Assembly (NCBI GenBank): GCA_029884035.1
Contig: JAOUIM010000064.1
Span: 1 to 12,396, forward strand
DNA length: 12,396 nt
Direction: 5' to 3'
DNA from: Aquincola sp.
Lineage (GTDB): Bacteria > Pseudomonadota > Gammaproteobacteria > Burkholderiales > Burkholderiaceae_C
Position 1 is the stretch's first letter, and each line of letters opens with the position of its first letter. A model generated the notes under the pieces. It made no database searches, was not told where the DNA came from, and saw nothing but the letters and a program-made list of their open reading frames with translations. A program made the translations under genes and the position numbers. Shown here piece after piece: positions 7,535-12,396 of the stretch.

Positions 7535-9377
7535 ACAGCCGTTGCTTCGCCTTGCCGTCGCGATAGCTCGCCAGGGCATCGCCCACCTCGGCGCGCGACG
7601 ACACCTCCGGGATCGCGACCTCCCACCAGGCGCCGCCGTCGTCGGTGGTGCGCCAGGGCGAAGTGTCGATCACGAGCACCTGGGTCTTCTCGGCGGCACG
7701 CGCGGCACGCATCGCGACCTTGAGTTCGGCGACATCCTTCACGTGCACCGCACCCGCCCCGAGGCTCGCGGCGTGAGCGGCGAAGTCGATCGCCACCGGC
7801 GCGCCGCAATCCTCGAGCAGGTTGTTGAAGCGCGGGCTGCCGCTGGCCAGTTGCAGGCGCTGGATGCAGCCGAAGCCGCGGTTGTCGAGCACGACGACGA
7901 TGATCTTCAGCCCGAGCATCACCGAGGTCGCGATCTCCGAATTGAGCATCAGGTACGAGCCGTCGCCCACCATCGCGATGACCTCGGCCTCGGGCCGCGC
8001 GAGCTTGACGCCCAGCGCACCCGCGATCTCGTAGCCCATGCACGAGTAGCCGTACTCCATGTGGTAGCCGCCGGGGCGCGTGCTGCGCCAGAGCTTGTGC
8101 AATTCGGCCGGCAGGGTGCCGGCGGCGCACACCACGATGTCGTTGCCCGGCGAGTCGGCGGCCGAGTCCCGCACCGCGCCGATCACCTCGGCGTCGTAGG
8201 GCAGTTCGCCCGCGGGCGGCGCGGCCGTGGTCAGCTCGGTGACCCGCGCGTTCCAGTGCGACGCAAGCTGCCGTGCGCGCACGGTCCAGGCTTCGTCGGC
8301 GCGCCAGCTGCCGGGCCGCAGCGCCGCAAGCACCACACGTGCATCGGCCACGAGCGCCCGGCCGCGCCACTTGGCGGCATCCATCGGTTGCACGTTGAGC
8401 GACAGCAGCCTCGCGTTCGGCCACAGCGAATGTGAGGCCGTGCTGAAGTCCGACAGCCGCGTGCCGATCGCCAGCACGAGGTCGGCGTCCGCCGCGAGCG
8501 CGTTGGCCGCGGGCGACCCTGTGACGCCGATCGCACCGACGTTGAGCGGGTGGTCCCATGCCAGGCTGCCCTTGCCGGCCTGCGTCTCGGCCACCGGCAC
8601 GCCATGCGTCGTGGCCCAGGCAGCGAGCGAGGCGCCGGCGCGGCTGTAGAGCACGCCGCCACCAGCGACGACGAGCGGGCGGCGCGACGACGTCAACAGA
8701 TCGTTGGCTTCGGCGAGTTCGTGCGCGTCGGGCGCGGGCCGGCGGATGCGCAGCGGCGCGGGCGCGAGGAACGACTCGGGGCAGTCGAACGCCATCGCCT
8801 GCACATCCTGCGGCAGTGCGAGGCATACCGGGCCGCAGGTGGCCGGATCGGTCATGACCTGGATCGCGCGCGTCAGCGCGACGACGATCTGCTCGGGCCG
8901 CGTGATCCGGTCGAAGTAGCGCACCAGCGGCCGGAACGCGTCGTTGGCGCTGACATCGCCCGCGGCGAAATCCTCGACCTGCTGCAGCACCGGGTCGGGC
9001 GCGCGCGAGGCGAACACGTCGCCGGGCAGCAGCAGCAGCGGTAGGCGATTGACGTGCGCGAGCGCTGCGGCGGTGAGCAGGTTGGTCGCGCCCGGGCCGA
9101 TCGAGGTGGTGACCGCCATGATGCGTTCGCGGAAGTTCGCCTTTGCGAACGCGATCGCAGCGTGCGCCATCGCCTGCTCGTTGTGCGCGCGGTGCGTGGG
9201 CAGCGCGCTGCCGTGCTGCGCCAGCGCCTCGCCCAGGCCGGCCACGTTGCCGTGGCCGAAGATCGCCCACACGCCTGCGCAATAGGGCTCGGAGCGACCG
9301 TCGTCGCGTTCGATCCGCAGCGCCGCGAGGTGGGCCACGAGGGCCTGCGCCATCGTCAGGCGGCGTGTCGTGCTCAT
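7533..9377 (-). CDS. iolD: 3D-trihydroxycyclohexane-1,2-dione hydrolase (ThDP-dependent)
   Basis: IolD, 614 aa (family about 610-640), opening the ring of 3D-(3,5/4)-trihydroxycyclohexane-1,2-dione to 5-deoxy-glucuronate. It has the three-domain layout of thiamine-diphosphate enzymes such as acetolactate synthase. The N-terminal pyrimidine-binding domain carries the expected ThDP-activating Glu67 (HNEQAMAHAA). A central domain spans about 210-350. The C-terminal pyrophosphate domain has the GDGS...N motif (471-474 to Asn499 in VVLDNRGFGCIQ), which binds Mg-ThDP. Family-specific blocks GVWAIFGHGNVAGLGEAL (36-53) and EYGYSCMGYEIAGALG (441-456) separate IolD from acetolactate synthases. The ATG at 9377 overlaps the iolC stop as ATGA; GAGGA (9388-9392) lies upstream. 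A reading frame extends further to 10208 but is only antisense-free read-through inside iolC. iolE follows after 7 nt. Confidence 0.95.
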   Translation of the reverse strand: MSTTRRLTMAQALVAHLAALRIERDDGRSEPYCAGVWAIFGHGNVAGLGEALAQHGSALPTHRAHNEQAMAHAAIAFAKANFRERIMAVTTSIGPGATNLLTAAALAHVNRLPLLLLPGDVFASRAPDPVLQQVEDFAAGDVSANDAFRPLVRYFDRITRPEQIVVALTRAIQVMTDPATCGPVCLALPQDVQAMAFDCPESFLAPAPLRIRRPAPDAHELAEANDLLTSSRRPLVVAGGGVLYSRAGASLAAWATTHGVPVAETQAGKGSLAWDHPLNVGAIGVTGSPAANALAADADLVLAIGTRLSDFSTASHSLWPNARLLSLNVQPMDAAKWRGRALVADARVVLAALRPGSWRADEAWTVRARQLASHWNARVTELTTAAPPAGELPYDAEVIGAVRDSAADSPGNDIVVCAAGTLPAELHKLWRSTRPGGYHMEYGYSCMGYEIAGALGVKLARPEAEVIAMVGDGSYLMLNSEIATSVMLGLKIIVVVLDNRGFGCIQRLQLASGSPRFNNLLEDCGAPVAIDFAAHAASLGAGAVHVKDVAELKVAMRAARAAEKTQVLVIDTSPWRTTDDGGAWWEVAIPEVSSRAEVGDALASYRDGKAKQRL

Positions 9378-11296
9378 CGTGCGGGTCTCCTCGTGTCGCG
9401 CCAGGCCGTGATCAGGTGGCCGAAGCGCGATGCGACACGCTCGACCAGCGCTGCATCGTCGATCGCGCCGGCCAGCCACTCGCGGCTCGCCTCGCCCCAG
9501 ATCGTGCGCCCGACCATGAAGCCGCGCACGATCGGGTGCGTCGCGGCGGCGAATCCCTCGACCAGTCGCTCCATCGGTTGGTTCAGTCCCAGCAGCACCA
9601 CGCCGCGGCACTGCGGATCGCGTTCGGTGATCAATGTCGCCAGCGTGGGCCACGCGCCGCTGCGCATCGGCGCGAGCTTCCACCATTCGGGCTTCAGGCC
9701 GAGGTTGTAGAAACGTTTGACGGACCGCAGCACGGCCGCATCGTCGCCGCCCGGCGCGATGAGCTCGAGCAGCAACTCGTGGCCGCTGGCCCGCGTGGCC
9801 TCCCACAGCTCCAGCAGGCGCTCCTCCTGGGCGACGCGCAGCTCGGCCTCGTCGTCGGGGTGGGAATTGACCAGGCACTTGACCACCTGCTCGCGAGGCC
9901 AGCTGACGAGCGCCGTGCCGATCGACCGCGTGCCGTCGAAGGCCAGCGGGCGCGAGCCGGGTTGCTCGACCGGGCGGCCGACCCACAGGCCGCGCCCGGT
10001 TGCCGTGTGCAGCGCATCGATGCCATAGCGCTCGTCGATCAGCACACCGAACTGGCCTTGCAGCGCGTGGCGCTTCCCGGTGTCGTCGGCGGCGCGCAGC
10101 AGCAATTGCTTGAGCGCGGGCAGCTTCGTCAGCGGCGCGCCGGCCTCGCGCGCCATGGCCTCGAACTGCGATCGGTGGTCGAAGGCCATCACGTGGAGCA
10201 CCGGCCACTCGGCGCGATTCGGCGTGGTGCGATGCAGGTGCGCCAGGACCGGGTCGGCGTCGACCTTGGGCAGTCGCCGGCCGCTGAACCAGTGCGCCAG
10301 TTCAGCCGGCGTCGGCATCGCCGGCGCGCAGGCGTGGCGCGAGACGACGATCGCACCGCACGCATTGGCGATGCGCGCCGCGCCGTGGAAGTCTTCGCCC
10401 CTCAGGAAACCGGTCAGCAGGCCCGCGGCGAAGGCATCGCCCGCACCGAGGATGTTCATCACCTCGATGCGCTCACCGACGACCGTGGGCGCGTCCTCGA
10501 GCCGCGCCGGCACCGCGCCGTCGATGAAGCAGCAGCCGCGGGCGCCGAGCTTGACCACCAGCGCAGCCGGGGTCACCTCACGCACGCGGCGCAGCGAGGC
10601 CAGCAAGTCGCCGGGCACGCCGCCGGCGATCAGGAATTCCTCCTCGGTGCCGATCAACAGCTCGAACTGCGGCAGCAGCTCCTGCAGGCGCGCCGTCACG
10701 GCGGCGTCGGCGACATAACGGTTAGCACCCTCGCCGCGCCGGGTCAGGCCCCACAACACCGGGCGGTAGTCGATGTCGAGCACGCGCACCGCGCCGTGCT
10801 TGCCGGCGTGTGCGAGGGCGACCATCGAGGCCGCACGCACGGTCGGCGTCGACAGGTGGGTGCCGGTGATCAGCAGCGCGCGGCAGCCGGCGATGAAGTC
10901 CTCGCTGATCCGTGAAGCGTCGATCGCCATGTCGGCGCAGTTCTCGCGCACGAACAGCAGCGGGAAGGTGTCGCGGTCCTTCAGGCCCAGCAGCACGAGC
11001 CCGGTCAGGCGCTCGGGGTCGACCTGGACCTGCGACGTGTCGCAGCCCTCGCGCTGCAGCGTCTCGACCAGGAAGCGGCCCATCTGCTCGTCGCCGACGC
11101 GCGAGATCATCGCGCTCTTCAGGCCCAGTCGCGCCACCCCGAAGGCGATGTTCGCCGAGCTGCCGCCGAGGTACTTGGCAAAGCTGGCCACGTCTTCCAG
11201 CCGCGAGCCGACCTGCTGGGCATACAGATCGACCGCCAACCGCCCGAGGCAGGCGATGTCGAAACGGCGGGGGCCGGAGAAACGAAGACCGCTCAC
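9374..11296 (-). CDS. iolC: Bifunctional 5-dehydro-2-deoxygluconokinase / DUF2090 aldolase domain
   Basis: Two-domain protein, 640 aa. Residues about 10-340 form an IolC kinase of the PfkB family, phosphorylating 5-dehydro-2-deoxygluconate at O6: PfkB signature 1 at GGSSANIAFGVARLG (44-58), ATP/anion-hole motif NILGAGDAFAAG (281-292) with base Asp287. Residues about 350-635 form a DUF2090 domain, a LacD-like TIM barrel that probably performs the IolJ step, cleaving the phosphorylated product to DHAP and malonic semialdehyde. VMAFDHRSQFE (369-379) resembles the first strand of LacD-type class I aldolases; Glu511 (LLLELIAP) and Lys540 (EWWKLAP) are my candidates for acid/base and Schiff-base residues. 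This fusion is known in proteobacteria. The start is a GTG at 11296 with AGGAG at 7-nt spacing. It is first in the iol operon and overlaps iolD by 4 bp. The kinase assignment is firm; the aldolase role rests on family knowledge. Confidence 0.93.
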   Translation of the reverse strand: MSGLRFSGPRRFDIACLGRLAVDLYAQQVGSRLEDVASFAKYLGGSSANIAFGVARLGLKSAMISRVGDEQMGRFLVETLQREGCDTSQVQVDPERLTGLVLLGLKDRDTFPLLFVRENCADMAIDASRISEDFIAGCRALLITGTHLSTPTVRAASMVALAHAGKHGAVRVLDIDYRPVLWGLTRRGEGANRYVADAAVTARLQELLPQFELLIGTEEEFLIAGGVPGDLLASLRRVREVTPAALVVKLGARGCCFIDGAVPARLEDAPTVVGERIEVMNILGAGDAFAAGLLTGFLRGEDFHGAARIANACGAIVVSRHACAPAMPTPAELAHWFSGRRLPKVDADPVLAHLHRTTPNRAEWPVLHVMAFDHRSQFEAMAREAGAPLTKLPALKQLLLRAADDTGKRHALQGQFGVLIDERYGIDALHTATGRGLWVGRPVEQPGSRPLAFDGTRSIGTALVSWPREQVVKCLVNSHPDDEAELRVAQEERLLELWEATRASGHELLLELIAPGGDDAAVLRSVKRFYNLGLKPEWWKLAPMRSGAWPTLATLITERDPQCRGVVLLGLNQPMERLVEGFAAATHPIVRGFMVGRTIWGEASREWLAGAIDDAALVERVASRFGHLITAWRDTRRPAR

Positions 11297-11303
11297 GCGC
11301 AGG

Positions 11304-11308
11304 CTCCT
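11304..11308 (-). promoter_or_regulatory. Ribosome-binding site of iolC (GTG start)
   Basis: AGGAG on the minus strand, 7 nt before the GTG at 11296. It supports a GTG start, which produces MSGLRFSGPRRFDIACLGRL, a normal beginning for an IolC kinase. Confidence 0.7.
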
Positions 11309-11374
11309 GTGAGGCGCTGGTCGATGGTTGTCAAAACGAGTGCACGGATGGTAGCCAGTTCGGTCCAGAGTCGA

Positions 11375-11395
11375 CCGTCACCGCATTGGCGACGG
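11375..11395. repeat. 21-bp near-perfect palindrome, candidate iol operator
   Basis: Arms CCGTC-A-CC (11375-11382) and GG-C-GACGG (11388-11395) pair except for one A/C position, around a 5-nt centre (GCATT). It lies 79 bp upstream of the iolC start codon, a plausible place for a repressor or activator site. It has no U-tract, and no upstream gene needs ending here, so a terminator is less likely. The cognate regulator is unknown. Confidence 0.4.
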
Positions 11396-11410
11396 CGGGT
11401 CTGCGGCATT

Positions 11411-11418
11411 GAACGTTC
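11411..11418. repeat. GAACGTTC palindrome, candidate LacI-family site
   Basis: Perfect 8-bp palindrome with a central CG, as in many LacI-family operators. It lies 16 bp from the larger palindrome on its left and 14 bp from the next one on its right. An 8-bp palindrome can occur by chance; the position in a control region is the main reason to list it. Confidence 0.25.
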
Positions 11419-11431
11419 GTGATGGGCGGAC

Positions 11432-11445
11432 CGTGAATGATCACG
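11432..11445. repeat. 14-bp inverted repeat
   Basis: CGTGA-ATGA-TCACG: perfect 5-bp arms around a 4-nt centre. It is the third palindrome in a 71-bp stretch upstream of iolC. It could be a protein-binding site or a small hairpin in a leader of either divergent transcript. Confidence 0.25.
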
Positions 11446-11683
11446 CGCGAGATCTGTCCGTCAGTTGACTGCCAGGAGCGAGCCGTCGCGTCGCGATCCC
11501 AAGGCGTCCACGAATGGGCCGAAGGCGGGCATCCGCTGCCTCGACCGGGCAACAAGACCACGCTGTAGATTAGCAAGTGGCGCACCGGGCATCTTCGCTT
11601 CGGCTCGACCACTGCGTACCAGGCCAGGGATGTGCCGCTGCTTGAGCGCAGCGCCGCAACCCGCGACCGTGTAAGCATCGCCT

Positions 11684-11688
11684 GGAGG
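11684..11688 (+). promoter_or_regulatory. Ribosome-binding site of the hydrolase gene
   Basis: GGAGG, 5 nt before the GTG at 11694. It fixes the start of the right-hand gene, which has no ATG start near its 5' end. Confidence 0.7.
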
Positions 11689-11693
11689 ACGTT

Positions 11694-12396
11694 GTGACCG
11701 ACCAAACCGTTGCGTTCGACTACGCCGATACGGGTTCCGGCCCGGCCCTGCTGTTCCTGCCCGGGAGCTTCGGCACGGGCACGGGCTGGAAAGCGGTCAT
11801 GGGGCATCTCGGTGACGGTTACCGCATGGTCACGACCAGCCTGCTGGGCTACGGCGCCACGCCGGACATCCGGCCTGACGGCAATGCCACCATGGCCCAG
11901 CAGGTCGGCCTCATCGACCGCATCATCGACCGGATCGGCACCTCCCCCCATGTGGTGGGGCACTCGTACGGCGCACTCTCCGCCATCGTCCATGCCTTGA
12001 CCGGTCGACACCGGCCCGCGAGCTTGGTGCTCGTGGAAGCGAACCCGCTGGGTTTGCTGCGCGCGTCGGGAGACCTGGAGCACTACGGGATGTTCGAGTC
12101 GATGACGGGCCCGTACTTCGCCGACTTTGCCCGCGGCGACGCCGAGGCGGCCCGGCACGTCATCGACTTCTACGGCGGTCCGGGCACCTTCGATTCGATG
12201 CCGCCGAAGGTCCGCAGCTACATCGTCGCGACCACCGCGGTGAACGTGCGCGACTGGTCCTCGGGCTGGTCTTTCGAACCCAGCAAGGAGACTTTGCGGT
12301 CGATCGACATGCCGACGACGGTGGTTCGCGGAGGAAACGGGCATCCGGCCATGCTCAGGATCGCCGAGCTTCTGCACGAATCGATCCCTGCGGCGC
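11694..12396 (+). CDS. Alpha/beta-fold hydrolase, 3' end outside the window
   Basis: Partial gene: 234 codons from a GTG start to the right edge, open to the end. It begins MTDQTVAFDYADTGSGPALLFLPGSFGTG and shows the alpha/beta-hydrolase order: first strand ALLFLPGSFGTG (18-29), LLGYGATPD (50-58) after the second visible strand, nucleophile elbow VVGHSYGAL (87-95) with Ser91, and strand SLVLVEANP leading into a cap region. In the oxyanion region the usual His-Gly is Pro-Gly (23-24). The later segment MPTTVVRGGNGHPAM has no obvious catalytic Asp, and the catalytic His would lie beyond the window or in that GH. Substrate unknown: esterase, lactonase or a signalling-type member are all possible. 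It is divergent from the iol operon and nothing ties it to inositol use. Its wobble positions look slightly less GC-biased than those of iol genes. Confidence 0.85.
   Translation, partial: MTDQTVAFDYADTGSGPALLFLPGSFGTGTGWKAVMGHLGDGYRMVTTSLLGYGATPDIRPDGNATMAQQVGLIDRIIDRIGTSPHVVGHSYGALSAIVHALTGRHRPASLVLVEANPLGLLRASGDLEHYGMFESMTGPYFADFARGDAEAARHVIDFYGGPGTFDSMPPKVRSYIVATTAVNVRDWSSGWSFEPSKETLRSIDMPTTVVRGGNGHPAMLRIAELLHESIPAA

Larger units (their letters stand above)
11297..11693. promoter_or_regulatory. Non-coding region between iolC and the hydrolase gene
   Basis: 397 bp between two divergent start codons; it should hold the iol operon promoter and the hydrolase promoter. I see no gene I trust in it. 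The only small plus-strand frames (a 69-codon one at 11465-11674 and a 43-codon one at 11437-11568) lack ribosome-binding sites and resemble no protein I know. A TTGACA lies on the minus strand at 11329-11334, but no -10 follows at the right distance. Three short palindromes, listed separately, cluster at 11375-11445, 79-149 bp upstream of iolC. Confidence 0.6.

Noticed and set aside
11329..11334. Perfect TTGACA on the minus strand upstream of iolC
   Set aside because: At 16-18 nt further on there is no -10-like hexamer, and a start there would leave the AGGAG almost at the RNA 5' end.
11437..11568. 43-codon plus-strand frame (and a 69-codon one at 11465-11674) in the iolC upstream region
   Set aside because: No Shine-Dalgarno, no recognisable product, and wobble GC of the 43-codon frame clearly below that of the real genes; judged non-coding.
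11331..12377. 348-codon minus-strand frame over the right end
   Set aside because: It is antisense to the alpha/beta-hydrolase, which has a ribosome-binding site and a GHSYG motif; the frame's product resembles nothing known to me.

Overview
The window is GC-rich, with short intergenic gaps and long antisense shadow frames. The protein types point to a betaproteobacterium of the Burkholderiales (Comamonadaceae- or Sphaerotilaceae-like). That placement is inferred from composition and gene content, not from a marker gene. Two catabolic clusters meet tail to tail, and an unrelated hydrolase starts at the right edge.

Left part (1-5786): glycerol uptake and activation. On the minus strand, reading right to left, lie a lipoprotein substrate-binding protein (glpV, 2312-4111), two ABC ATPases (glpS, 1192-2253; glpT, 92-1177) and the first 31 codons of a permease (glpP, 1-95, running off the window). 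This is the GlpSTPQV-type glycerol ABC importer known from rhizobia. Glycerol kinase (glpK, 4290-5786) is divergent from glpV across a 178-bp intergenic region that must hold the promoters of both units. Glycerol would be bound in the periplasm, imported with ATP and phosphorylated to glycerol-3-phosphate. The dehydrogenase GlpD and permease GlpQ are not in view.

Central part (5796-11296): a minus-strand myo-inositol catabolic operon in transcription order iolC-iolJ fusion, iolD, iolE, iolB. Two gene junctions are ATGA overlaps and the third gap is 7 nt, so the four genes are almost certainly co-transcribed and translationally coupled. They cover inosose dehydration (IolE), ring opening (IolD), isomerisation (IolB), and phosphorylation plus aldol cleavage (a two-domain IolC-DUF2090 protein), giving dihydroxyacetone phosphate and malonic semialdehyde. 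Inositol dehydrogenase (IolG), the semialdehyde dehydrogenase (IolA) and an inositol transporter are absent from the window. glpK and iolB converge with only 9 nt between their stop codons.

Right part (11297-12396): a 397-bp non-coding region with several small palindromes, probably the control region of the iol operon. It is followed by a plus-strand alpha/beta-hydrolase that starts at a GTG with a good ribosome-binding site and runs off the right end.

Both catabolic clusters feed the triose-phosphate pool (glycerol-3-phosphate to DHAP; inositol to DHAP). The clearest molecular oddity is the ATPase pair. GlpS and GlpT carry complementary defects that would all fall in the same composite nucleotide-binding site. 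I see no insertion sequence, phage gene, CRISPR array, tRNA or rRNA gene.
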